Below are positions 44,765-55,559 of a stretch of 64,000 nucleotides of DNA, one piece after another. This DNA is from Haematococcus lacustris. Its lineage: Eukaryota > Chlorophyta > Chlorophyceae > Chlamydomonadales > Haematococcaceae. Both the position numbers and the translations under genes were made by a program. The DNA is taken from the NCBI GenBank assembly GCA_030144725.1, contig JASKMD010000025.1, forward strand, positions 806,001 through 870,000. Direction: 5' to 3'. Every line of letters begins with the position of its first letter. The stretch's first letter is position 1. The notes under the pieces were generated by a model, which was not told the origin of the DNA, ran no database searches, and saw only the letters and a list, made by a program, of their open reading frames with translations.

Positions 44765-45264
44765 NNNNNNNNNNNNNNNNNNNNNNNNNNNNNNNNNNNN
44801 NNNNNNNNNNNNNNNNNNNNNNNNNNNNNNNNNNNNNNNNNNNNNNNNNNNNNNNNNNNNNNNNNNNNNNNNNNNNNNNNNNNNNNNNNNNNNNNNNNNN
44901 NNNNNNNNNNNNNNNNNNNNNNNNNNNNNNNNNNNNNNNNNNNNNNNNNNNNNNNNNNNNNNNNNNNNNNNNNNNNNNNNNNNNNNNNNNNNNNNNNNNN
45001 NNNNNNNNNNNNNNNNNNNNNNNNNNNNNNNNNNNNNNNNNNNNNNNNNNNNNNNNNNNNNNNNNNNNNNNNNNNNNNNNNNNNNNNNNNNNNNNNNNNN
45101 NNNNNNNNNNNNNNNNNNNNNNNNNNNNNNNNNNNNNNNNNNNNNNNNNNNNNNNNNNNNNNNNNNNNNNNNNNNNNNNNNNNNNNNNNNNNNNNNNNNN
45201 NNNNNNNNNNNNNNNNNNNNNNNNNNNNNNNNNNNNNNNNNNNNNNNNNNNNNNNNNNNNNNNN
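44765..45264. other. Assembly gap of exactly 500 N
   Basis: Placeholder-length run of N just upstream of the LINE start; hides the LINE 5' end and its target duplication. Confidence 0.98.
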
Positions 45265-47520
45265 CTCCCTCCCTCCCTCCCTCCCTCCCTCCCACAGCCC
45301 TACAGGTGGCTACAGGTCCCCTTACCCCCTATCGATACAACCACCCCCTCCGAGTTTGTCAATACACTTCCCCCTCCCCCAGGCCTACCCTGTCCCCCTC
45401 CCCTTCCCCCTTCCCTACCCTGTCACCCGGTCACGATCCCCTCCCCCCAGAACCAGAAGAGAGCCCACCCCAACCTTGACGTTGTACCCTACCCTGGCTC
45501 TTTCACCTCCACCTAATAACCACACTTTACCTTCTGCACCACAAACGTAAGACCAAGGTAAGTAGTTATTGCTGTTGCCGCAGGTCTTGTGCGCCTATGC
45601 CTCCTATGCCCCCCTTTGCACATATCCCCTTCCCCGATCCCCTTCCCCACTCCCTATCACCTATCACCTCCACCCTTGGCACCTCCACCCTTGGCACCTC
45701 CACCCTTGGCAGCTGAGTGAGCATTCATGTTGTGGGTTGTATTGGCTTGCCTTTGTGAGCCTACTCATGATCGCATCAGAGCAGCAACCAGCAAGGACAT
45801 GACAAGGCATGTATCCCTGTTCACAACATCCCATCATATTTGCCCCTATGCTAGGTGAGTGCCTCCATCATGCAATACGTGAGCTTCCCATGATATTATG
45901 CATGCCTCATTGTAAGCGCGCTCCTTGCTTGATGCAGGTCCTACGCCTATACTCCCGCCCCATGCCTCCTTTCCCCTTCCCTACCCCGTCCCACCACCTC
46001 CACTTCCACCTCTACCCACCCACCCCTTCCCCCCTCCCCGTCACCTCCCCCCTGACTTCCCGGGAGAAAGCCCACCCTACCCACCCTCTTCCCACCAACA
46101 CCACCACCACCACCACCTCCCCTTCCACTCCCGCTCCCTTCAATTGATGTGACATCGCACCTTCCACCTCACCCCACCTTCTCCTCCCTACTCCCTTGAG
46201 CCACGGAAGGTCAGGAGGCCAGGAGGAGGCCAGGAGGCCAGGAGGACCACAACGGTAAGGCCGCGGTGACAGCCAACAAGGAGTAAACAAGGAACCAGCA
46301 CTGCCCAGCATGGAGCACCAACATCCCATAATATCATGAATGTCAGCCATTCCTTCATGCTCGCCGGCAGTGGGGCAACAACCATGAGCCAAGTGAGTTC
46401 CTCTGTCATGCAACTAGTGACAGCCAACTTGCCAGGATGTCATGCCAGCCTCGCTGTAAGCACGCTCCTTGCTTGCTGCAGGTCTTCCCCCTTCCCTACC
46501 CTAGTCACCCGGTCACCATCACTGCCTCCTTTCCCCTCCCCCGCACTTCCCCTCTCCCCCCTCAACTTCCCCCAATAACCAACCAGTAACTGCAACCTCA
46601 TAACCAAACATCCCCACTCCACCTCCCGCATCACTAACAGGTAGCATTGCACGACATGGAGCACCACTGCGTTAAGCGGTGAGTGCTTCGCCCCCTGCCT
46701 TTCAGTGCCTATTATCACCCAACCTATCCCCTAGCACGCACTGTGTTTGCTGCAGGTCTGACGCTATCAAACCTTGTTAACCCCCCTCCCCACCTCTACT
46801 TCCCTCGCCTTCTATCCCCCTGGCATCGCAGCCACCTGCCCTCCCTTCCCTACCCTTCCCAGCAGCCAAGAGCAGACCCCCCCACCCATCACCAGCCTAC
46901 CTTGGCACAACCCATCCCCACTGCCACCTTTCCCCCCTCCACAGCCCCTTTCCCCCTCCACATGCCCCTTCCTGCCCCTTTCTCTACCGCCCTCCTTCCT
47001 GCCAATGAATGGTGACAGGTGGCTACCGGTAAGTGGCTAACTCCCAGCCTGGTTTTCCCACCTGAGTGCAAGCCCCTTGGCTAAAGGTCTGATGGGCCCT
47101 TCCCCTCCCCTTCCCTTTCCCTTACACAACTAACCCCCTCCCAGTTCATCGACCGCTCCTCCCCCCGCCCCCACCACCGCCCTGCCCAGCCTGCAAAGGT
47201 AGCCCAAACCACCACCTCTAATCACATTGTCACTGCAACTCCCATCTTCCAACATCAGGCCCCATACTGCAACCGCAGCGCCAGCCATGCCCATCCACAC
47301 ACCACAATGTTGTAGCTGCACCGTAGCCTTAGCGGGTCGGTCGCTGTGTGGTAAGTGATGTTGCTCTTGTTTGCATGCAGTAGGAGCACGAAACGTGTAC
47401 CAAGCGTGCCCCCTTTGCTCACCTTGCCAGGCAAGTGCCACTCCATCCCAACCATCCCACCCCATCCCACCCCACCCCACCCAGCATTGGCAGCTGCTTC
47501 AGTCCCCCTCCTGCTGTAGA
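45265..47520. other. Pyrimidine-rich low-complexity region, no supported gene
   Basis: Starts with (CTCC)n and is dominated by CCCCTTCCC runs on the plus strand. Degenerate blocks recur: CCCTACCCT...TCACCCGGTCAC at 45412 and 46494, and CTGTAAGC.CGCTCCTTGCTTG.TGCAGGTC at 45912 and 46456. These look like old tandem duplications with splice-like sites, but no consistent frame links them. Confidence 0.5.
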
Positions 47521-48330
47521 CAGTGCCGGATGATTATCCAGTGCCGGATGACTGTCCGGTGCTGGGTAATTATCCAGTGCCGGATGACTGTCCGGTGCTG
47601 GGTAATTATCCAGTGCCGGATGACTGTCCGGTGCTGGGTAATTATCCAGTGCCGGATGACTGTCCGGTGCTGGGTAATTATCCAGTGCCGGATGATTATC
47701 CAGTGCCGGATGGTTATCCAGTGCCGGATGACTGTCCGGTGCTGGGTAATTATCTTGTGCCGGATGATTATCCAGTGCCGGATGACTGTCCGGTGCTGGG
47801 TAATTATCCAGTGCCGGATAATGATCCAGTGCCGGACAGTTATCTAGTGCCGGATGACTGTCCGGTGCTCGGCAATTATCCAGTGCCGGATGACTGTCTG
47901 GTGCTGGGTAATTATCCGGTGCCGGATGATTATCCAGTGCCGGATGGTTATCCAGTGCCGGATGACTGTCCGGTGCTGGGTAATTATCCAGTGCCGGATG
48001 ATTATCCAGTGCCGGATGGTTCTCCAGTGCCGGATGACTGTCCGGTGCTGGGTAATTATCCAGTGCCGGATGACTGTCCGGTGCTGGGTAATTATCCAGT
48101 GCCGGATGACTGTCCGGTGCCGGGTAATTATCCAGTGCCGGATGACGGTCCGGTGCTGGTTGATTATCCAGTGCCGGATGATTATCCAGTGCCGGATGGT
48201 TATCCAGTGCCGGATGATCCAGTGATGGATGATTATCGAGTGCCGGATAATAATCCAGTGCTGGATGATTATCCTGTGCCGGATGATTATCCAGTGCCGG
48301 ATAATTATCCAGTGCTGGGTGGCAATCCAG
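47521..48330. repeat. 18-bp near-palindromic ATCCAGTGCCGGAT array
   Basis: About 45 units around ATCCAGTGCCGGAT, alternating with GTCCGGTGCTGGGTAATT. The core is nearly its own reverse complement. The plus frame reads YPVPDD / CPVLGN hexapeptides for 292 codons, but other frames are also open. A few related units lie at 49050-49105. Confidence 0.9.
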
Positions 48331-49394
48331 TGCTGCTTACAACGGGTGCTGGATACCCAGCCAGTGTTGGGTACCCAGCTAGTGCTGGATACCTTGGATA
48401 ACCTAGCCAGTGCTGGATACCTTACAGTATTGTGTGTCATGCATTGCATGCATTGCATACTATATGTAAGATGACTGTTTGTCACTGTGCAGGCTGGAGC
48501 TTGGACGACTACCCTTATACATCAATGTCGCTTTGCATTTCAAGGGAATGAGACGGATGGAGGCTGTTGGTTGACGCTACATAGCATGCTGGTTATGCGA
48601 AGCTGTGTACGATGTAATGTTAGTGATAACATCGCAAGGACAATGCTTATTATTAGTAGTGTGTTATAACATGTTGTCCTCTTGGTGCCTAACCTAACCT
48701 AGGCTCCAGTACCTAGTACCTAACCTAGGCTCCAGCCCTGAGCTCAAGCCTCAGCCCTAATCTTCAGCCATCATAGGCCACTCTCAACATCACACAGATC
48801 ATTAGAAAGACTAGTCAGTATGGAGAGTTGTTAACCCATTACAAGCGCACATTGTAGCGCCCATCGACTGGACATCGCACATCGCACATCGCACATCGAC
48901 GTAGACAGCCGTTGAGGAGCTACGCTACAGCGACGCGCTGATTCCAGCAATGCAAGTGTTACACGTTGGGATGGATAACCTCCATGCAGTATTGACCAAT
49001 GCCCCAGCCCTAGCCCTAGCCCTACCAAAGCTGACATAGCGTACTCTCCAGTACTGGATGGCATCCAGTACTGGATAGCTATCCGGTACTGGATGCGATC
49101 CGGCACTGGATGCCTCACAGAACTGCACGAGAGTCAAACGATCAAATCTCGCTAGCCACTTGGAGTAGAATTTTTTTTCCAAGTGCGTTGGCTTGCCAAT
49201 GAGAAACTGAAGCCTTCCATCAGAAAAAGAAGTACCCTTAGGTGGCACTTATAATGCGATCTTTTCTGCGAGTGAATCAGAGTCACAGCCCCACACATGG
49301 CCCAGCAACTCGACACCGAGTGAGAATTACACTTTGGCCCAAGAGAGTCTTGTCATCCTCTAGGTCACAGCAGCCCACATACCAAATTTCAGAC
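48331..49394. other. Stretch without a recognised gene
   Basis: Degenerate CCAGTGCTGGATACC units to 48425, then AT-richer unique DNA. A minus-strand open segment (49248-49115; LQFLIGKPTHLEKKFYSKWL) looks protein-like but no exon structure or family is evident. Confidence 0.4.
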
Positions 49395-52300
49395 CTCAAC
49401 TCTCAGGTTTTTCAAGCCTGCCAGGCCTTAATTTGCACGAGTGCGCCTGCTGACTTGAGAGCTAGGTGGCAGTGGTTGCATGAGGGGGAGCGGGCAGCTG
49501 CCCATTTCAAGGGGGTGCTTGCTCATGCTAACTCCTCCTTGACCGCTGTCCGCACACCGGGGGGGGGGTTAGCCACCACCCCCTCCTCCATTGCCTCAGT
49601 CCCACTCCTACAATTTAGTCCCTGCGTTTGTCCCTGCGTTCTACCGACCTTGTCCGATCGGGCTGAAATTTTGATAGATGGTAGTTTGCAGAAAATAAAA
49701 CATATTTTTCAGATAAAATATTTTGAAAAAATCAAAGGCGGCTGCGCTGTGGCCCTGGGGCGTAGGTGCAGGGATAAGTGCAGGGATAGGTTGCGGGCCA
49801 CAGCGCAACAGCTTTTGAATTTTTCCTAATTTTTTATTGTAAAATATGTTTTATTTTCTGAAAACTGCCATCTATCAAATTTTCAGCCTGATCGGACAAG
49901 GTCGGTAGAACGCAGGGACAAACGCAGGGACTAAATTGTAGGAGTGCCTGGTAGCCCACTATGCACGCATCTCTGCTGACCCAGTGTGTGACAGTGAGGC
50001 TGTGCAACACGTGTTGACTGCTGTTAGGACGCATGCCAACCGAGTAGACCACGATTTGGCCTGTCAGGCTGGTGCACCACAAGTGTCATGTGAGGAGGTT
50101 AGGATGGCTTGCAAGCACATGGCACCAGGTTTTGCCCCAGGACCTGATGGTCTGCCAGTCAATGTGTGGCGGGTAGGGAAGGGTTGCCTGCAGCCCCTGC
50201 TTGCCCTCCTTTTCACTGCCACAGGCAACACGCACATCATGCCGCACATGTTCACGTGGGGGGCGGTGTGTCCCATCAGCAAATCAGGGGACGCCACCTC
50301 ACCAGCCAACTACCGTCCCATCACCTTGTTGAACACTGACTGTCGTGTCCTGGCACGGGTGTTAAATGCCCGCTTGGTGGGTGTGCTTGCCGACAGCATA
50401 GGCCCAGAACAGTCAGCTTTCCTGCCTAACAAGCTTATAGGAGACAACGTCCATTTCCTGCAGTTGCTCCCGGCGGCCTTGCGTGCACAGCAGGGCATGC
50501 CAGGGTTGCCTCATGCAGCAGCAGTGGCCTTCATTGACTTTGCCAAAGCGTATGACACCATCAGTCGCCCCTTCCTGTATGCGGTGATTGAGGCGGTAGG
50601 AGCAGGTGCCTTTCTGCCGTGGGTAAAGGTTGTGCTATCAGACTGCCGCGCCTGCGTGGTTGTCAATGGGTGCAAGTCCCCGTGGGCCCAATGCGAGGCT
50701 GGAGTGCGTCAGGGCTGCCCTCTGTCCCCTTCCCTCTACCTCTTTGTGGCTTGGGCCTTGTCGTGTTGGCTGCATGCGCAACCTAGCCTGGGTGTTGTAG
50801 TGGCTGGCCAGCGCCGTGTGTGCATGCAGTTTGCTGATGACACACAGGTTTTCATTCGCTCCGTGGCTGAGGATGATGTGCAGCCCTTGTGCTTGTGCAT
50901 GGCAGTTTTCAAGCAGGCCTCAGGTCAAGACATGAACACTAACAAGAGCACCCTTTTACACGTAGGCACTCCCACCACGCATCCTGCACCTAGTGTTGTA
51001 TGCGGTATGCCTGTGGTCACTATGCACAAGGCCCTAGGGGTGCACATCCACAATGACACTGATGATGTACCACACACCAATTCCATTTGGACAAGGCTGA
51101 CTGATGGGGTAGAGCACGCCTTCACTAAGTTGGCCCGCCTGCACATGTCAGCCATGGGAAGGGGTCTAGCGGCCTCAACGTTTGCCGTCAGTCGCTTCCT
51201 GTTTCATGGGGAGTTTATGGGCCTCCCCCCCCCTCCCCTGCTGCAGCGCATCACCTCAGCCTCCCAGAAGCTGGTAGATAGGGGGGTCCCACCAGACAGC
51301 AGAACCCGCAGCCCCATGCCCGGGGTCCCAGGCCTGCTCCTGTCTGGGGCGCCCAGCCAAGGGGCCTTTGGCCTCCTGCCATGGAAGCAACACATGATGG
51401 CCCGCCATGCGGTGTGGGCGTGCAAGCTGCTGGGGTTCCTGGCCTGTGATGGCCTCCCCCTGCAGCCCATGCAGGTCCGCCGGAGTTGCAAGCAGCCATG
51501 CAAGCAGCCTCTCCCGGCCGGCAACGCCACCTACGCAAGCAGCTGGAGCGCTTGCAGCAGCCTCCTCACCGGGCAGCGTGGATGTCCCTCACTCCCCTCA
51601 TTCTCATCACCGCCAGCCCCCATCTCCACCCTGCCTTCCACCTCCTAGCCCTAGCCCGGGCCAAACCAGGCGTCAGCGGCAACCTCCCAAAGGCTGGCCT
51701 GCCTGGCCTCCTACGGCGCATTGTGTCAGCCCTCCGTGGGTTGGGCTGCCCAGCAGACCTCACACCAGATCTGCAGCTGCCAGCGGGCCCGGCCTGCTCC
51801 CACATCCCGGTGTGGGGCAACCCCCTGCTGGCCATGGAGGACACCCAGCAGCCCCCTGCCCCCTTCCCACAGCAGGCGGGGCTCAAGCGTTGCAGTGGGT
51901 GGCAGAGTGGGCGACCACAGGCTTTCAAGAGCTGGCAGCCATTCCCTCCCTCACCAACCCTAGCAGCCTCCTCCACCTCTGCCGGGTCACTCAGCCAGCG
52001 GGCCGGGGGGGCAGGGTGGGGTCCAGAGAGTGGCAGCGGGCGGTGTGGGGGGAGGAACAGGTTGCTAGGAGCATAGCTGTGGCCGTTTGAGCCAATCCAG
52101 CCCGCTGCGCTACAGGCCTTTTCGCCATGTGGGCCCGCCTCCCCACTAGCTGGCAGCAAGAAGTGGCACGGCAAGCTCCCTTGCCAGCCCCAGCGGACCC
52201 CCAAGCTCTGCAAAGGGTGGCAGTAGCCATGGTGATGGACCGGCTAGGTTGGCTGCCTAAGGCCCCCCCCACGGGCAGGGCCCCAGCCCCCTCCCCTATC

Positions 52301-52468
52301 CCCATCCTTGAGGGTGCCACGGTCAAGTGCTTCACCCGGGTGCTCATGGAGCCGGTCACCATACTGCGGGCGGAAGCCAACGCTCGTTTTGTCAAGGACG
52401 CTCTGGCCGGGATGTGGTCCCCTCCCCCTACACCTACCTCCGCCCCCCATCTACCACTCCCCTCCTCC
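49395..52468 (+). pseudogene. Degenerate L1-type LINE reverse transcriptase
   Basis: 5'-truncated. The segment before RT (ARWQWLHEGERAAAHFKGVL) precedes a 344-bp MITE (49603-49946), then RT resumes: GFAPGPDGLPVNVWRV, NYRPITLLNTDCRVLARVLN, PEQSAFLPNK, FIDFAKAYDTI, GVRQGCPLSPSLYLF and the catalytic FADDTQVFI (about 50830-50857). The C-terminal part (51400-52468; IPVWGNPLLAMED, ATTGFQELAAIPSL) jumps between frames, so it is decayed. No endonuclease or RNase H is seen. Cut off on the right by the CACTCGTAGG element at 52469. Confidence 0.85.
49603..49946. mobile_element. CACT-ended MITE (344 bp) inside the L1-type LINE
   Basis: Ends CACTCCTACAATTTAGTCC and its inverse; two CCCTGCGTT copies at each end; an inner stem around GGCTGCGCTGTGGCCC. 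Flanked by CC on both sides (49601-49602, 49947-49948). Leaving out the element plus one CC keeps the LINE reading frame open across the site, which confirms the borders. Confidence 0.88.
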
Positions 52469-52571
52469 CACTCGTAGGAATTAGCAGCCAGGCCCCTCGA
52501 CCGACTTTAGCCGTTTAGGCTGAAACTTTGCCCACTTGTAGCTTGTAATGTAAGCAAGTCAACCACAAAAA

Positions 52572-53486
52572 GAAGAAGACTACTCCGGTATAGACCGGCG
52601 TGCATTAAGGGAGGAGCTTCCGCCTGGGGCGCGGCCTGCTCCCACCTCCAAATGTTGGACATAGGCTGGACATGTCCCCAACAAGCTGCCCTAGCTGTAG
52701 CCACAGACCACAGCTAGCAGCCAAGGCAAACAAAGAGGCATGAGAGGAGCAAAGACCAGTGCACTCGCAGCTGGACCTCTCTCTTCTCCAAAAGTCCAAA
52801 CTTCAGCTGTCAGCCAACGTCCCGCGTTGAGGTAGCTCTGCTCCCTCCTTGACGACGCCAGCAACTCCACAACAGCTCGATGACCCGCAACGGTCGTGTG
52901 CGGCACCCGGACCTCATTTGTATTCCGCTGGACAAAGCGGTGCCCGTTCAAGCCTGGGAAGGCTGTCCCGTTGCATCCCAATTTATATACCGCTGGGTGC
53001 GGTGGTGAGGTAGCTTAGCCAATCATCAACCGGGTTAGGACCCGAAGCCAGTAGCACCCCATGCAGCAGGTGTGGTTCAGTAGCTACAAACCTCCCTCTT
53101 CTTGCGAGAGGACGGGGGATCGACACCCGCAAGGGGCCAGAAATATTTGGCGTAATCGATCTCTCTTGAGGGCAGTGCCCGCCATCGTGCGGGGTGGGAG
53201 CTGGAGTGGAGTAGGTTAATTTCCTATGAAGCTCAGGAGGGTAGACACGTTTCCGAGCCGGGGCGTGTCGTGCTGTGAGAGCGCCCTTTAGGCATACGTC
53301 AGCCCGCGGGGGCCCCTCCCATGGTGTGAAAGACCAGAAGCGGCGCGCGGTTCCTTAGTGCACGCCCCCTGAAGCTTCGGGGGGAGTAGTCTTTCTTTCT
53401 TTCTTTAGCTTAGCCAATCCGTGCGACCGAAGTCAACGCGGATTGTTACCAGGGCCACCGCGTGGAGGTGCCTCACCGCCAGCCCC
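52572..53486 (-). mobile_element. Short non-LTR element using the LINE 3' end
   Basis: Flanked by an 11-bp duplication AACCACAAAAA (52561-52571, 53487-53497). Its minus-strand 3' end (GGCGGAAGCTCC, CCTTAATGCACGCC, hairpin, GGAGTAGTC, TTC repeats) matches the last ~65 bp of the Dualen LINE. The body has no recognised protein domain. It contains a second, nested insertion at 53025-53405. Confidence 0.8.
53025..53405 (+). mobile_element. tRNA-derived SINE
   Basis: Flanked by a 14-bp duplication TAGCTTAGCCAATC (53011-53024, 53406-53419). The head has Pol III promoter boxes: A box TGGTTCAGTAG (53073-53083) and B box GGATCGACACC (53117-53127). It ends with CCTTAGTGCACGCC, a hairpin, GGAGTAGTC and (TTTC)n, the same end structure as the LINE. 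Confidence 0.8.
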
Positions 53487-53530
53487 AACCACAAAAAAAT
53501 CAGGCTAAAAAAGTCAAAGGTTGGGGCTGG

Positions 53531-54380
53531 GGGGTATTGTTCAGTGCGTTCAGTGCACGATTCAGTGCGTTCAGTGCACGATTCAGTGCGTTCAGTGCAA
53601 TGTTCAGTTCGTTGGGTGCACGATTCAGTGCGTTCAGTGCACGATTCAGTGCGTTCAGTGCACGATTCAGTGCGTTCAGTGCAATGTTCAGTGCGTTCAG
53701 TCCAAGGTTCAGTGCGTTCAGTGCACGGTTCAGTGCGTTCAGTGCAATGTTCAGTGCGTTCAGTGCTAGGTTCAGTGCGATGAGTGCACGATTCAGTGCG
53801 TTGAGTGCACGATTCAGTGCGTTTAGTGCACGGTTCAGTGCGTTCAGTCCAAGGTTCAGTGCGTTCAGTGCAATGTCCAGTTCGTTCAGTGCACGGTTCA
53901 GTGCGTTCAGTGCACGGTTCAATGCGTTCAGTGCACGGTTCAGTGCGTTCAGTGCAATGTTCAGTGCGTTGAGTGCACGATTCAGTGCGTTCAGTCCAAG
54001 GTTCAGTGCGTTCAGTGCACGGTTCAGTGCGTTCAGTGCACGGTTCAGTGCGTTCAGTGCATGGGTTTAGTGCGTTCAGTGCAATGTTCAGTGCGTTCAG
54101 TCCAAGGTTCAGTGCGTTCAGTGCACGGTTCAGTGCGTTCAGTGCACGGTTCAGTGCGTTCAGTGCAATGTTCAGTGCGTTGAGTGCACGGTTCAGTGCG
54201 TTGAGTGCACGATTCAGTGCGTTCAGTGCAATGTCCAGTGCGTTCAGTCCAAGGTTCAGTGCGTTCAGTGCAATGTCCAGTTCGTTCAGTGCACGGTTCA
54301 GTGCGTTCAGTGCACGGTTCAGTGCGTTCAGTGCATGGTTTAGTGCGTTTCAGTGCAATGTTCAGTGCGTTTAGTCCAAG
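53531..54380. repeat. 21-bp TTCAGTGCG satellite, locus 2
   Basis: About 40 units of TTCAGTGCGTTCAGTGCACGG, directly after the CACTCGTAGG-type end, as at locus 1. Confidence 0.9.
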
Positions 54381-54537
54381 GTGCAATAACTGCACCAACA
54401 AATGTATGCTTTGTTTTCTCTGACCGCAGACACATCAACGAGGTCGTTTGGGCACAGCGTGTGAAGTTGCACGCTGAGACGAGCCGAACGAGTACCGCAT
54501 CGTGGACCCTGGACCTTGGACCTGGACGCCGAAGACA

Positions 54538-55200
54538 ATGGCGCGTCTGTTTGCCTGCCTGTGCCTGTGCTATATTCTGATGGGGACCTCTGCTCCCCCA
54601 CTGGTCCAATGCGGCTATGCTAACGGGATTGCGGGCCTTCGGCTGCAATCGTCTGAGTATACAAACGCGGCGGGTCCAACCAGTGGGTCCTGGAGCATGT
54701 TCACCTTTGACCCACTGGCCACAAAACGGGAAAGAGATGGGTTCCAAATGCTGCCCAGACGCGATGTCTGCAACAGGTGCAACGACGTGGAACAGGCGGT
54801 GTTTAAACTCTCTCAGACGCCAACGACAGAAGAGATGAACAGGTGGAGTGGTGCCGACATCCAGACAGCCAGTTCAGTCGCAATCGACAGCTCCAGTAGC
54901 GAAAGACAGCCGTGGACAGGCCAGCTTGTCACAGACCAATCATGGAGCAACAGAAGGACCAGCCAAGCTACAACCAGTAGTGGTGAGCCATCTGACACCC
55001 CCTGGCAAGCTTTGTATAGTATAATGTCAGAGGCCAAGCTGTTACGGGAAAATAACGACCGAGACCTCGTCGAAAGTTGCAGTAAACGACGAGGCGTAGC
55101 CGAGTCGTTTACGCGGCTTGAGACGAGGCCGAGGTCGTTATTTGAACGTGAACAGCGCGGGCCGAGACATTATACCATATCCCTTTACATTACGGGCTGA
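54538..55200 (+). CDS. Hypothetical secreted protein fragment
   Basis: ATG at 54538 gives MARLFACLCLCYILMGTSAPP, a signal-peptide-like start, then a Ser/Thr-rich protein with CNRCNDVEQAV. Near its end SSGEPSDTPWQAL resembles the EPPDTPSQAQ repeat units right of the TIR element at 57745, so the element at 55178-57744 probably split this repeat-containing gene. The stop lies inside the element. Function unknown. Confidence 0.35.
   Translation: MARLFACLCLCYILMGTSAPPLVQCGYANGIAGLRLQSSEYTNAAGPTSGSWSMFTFDPLATKRERDGFQMLPRRDVCNRCNDVEQAVFKLSQTPTTEEMNRWSGADIQTASSVAIDSSSSERQPWTGQLVTDQSWSNRRTSQATTSSGEPSDTPWQALYSIMSEAKLLRENNDRDLVESCSKRRGVAESFTRLETRPRSLFEREQRGPRHYTISLYITG
55049..55143. repeat. Fold-back (cruciform) sequence
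   Basis: AATAACGACC ... GGTCGTTATT inverted ends with an inner palindrome around AAACGACGAGGC...GTCGTTT. It could be a tiny MITE; no clear target duplication. Confidence 0.6.
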
Positions 55201-55270
55201 TTCCAGGCCTACGTGTAAGTGATAAGCCCGCAGCATCAAAGCGTGTACATCGCGCAACATTGTCGCCGGC

Positions 55271-55455
55271 CCCTGCACTTTTTCAGTAAAATCGCGGTTG
55301 GGCGGCGGTTACGCAATAAAATCGCGGTTAGGAGGCGGTTACAGTAAAACTTCAGCACTTTTTCAGTAAAATCGCGGTTAGGCGACGGTTACAGTAAAAC
55401 TCCTGCACTTTTTCAGTAAAATCGCGGTTGGGCAGCGGTTACAGTAACACTCCTG
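55271..55455. repeat. 50-bp tandem repeats upstream of the element's gene
   Basis: Three to four units containing CACTTTTTCAGTAAAATCGC and GGTTACAGTAAAAC within the 5' part of the TIR element; possible promoter or protein-binding repeats. Confidence 0.7.
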
Positions 55456-55559
55456 CAAGCCGCGCAAGCTGTCGCGGCAAAATTCACTCGGGTCACATTC
55501 CCCAAAACAGTCCAGCACGCAGGACTTCAGACCGATTACCACGCACACCGATTACCACG

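Larger units (their letters stand above)
52469..53530 (+). mobile_element. CACTCGTAGG-type element end, locus 2, with nested insert
   Basis: CACTCGTAGGAATTAGC to AAGCAAGTC (52469-52560) continues at 53487 (ACAAAAAAATCAGGCT ... GGGGGGTATTGTTCAGTG). The 915 bp between is a non-LTR insertion flanked by AACCACAAAAA. Confidence 0.75.

Noticed and set aside
45265..47520. Multi-exon gene suggested by repeated TGCAGGTC and GTAAGC motifs
   Set aside because: No frame is kept between the putative exons, and the sequence is mostly C/T-rich low complexity.
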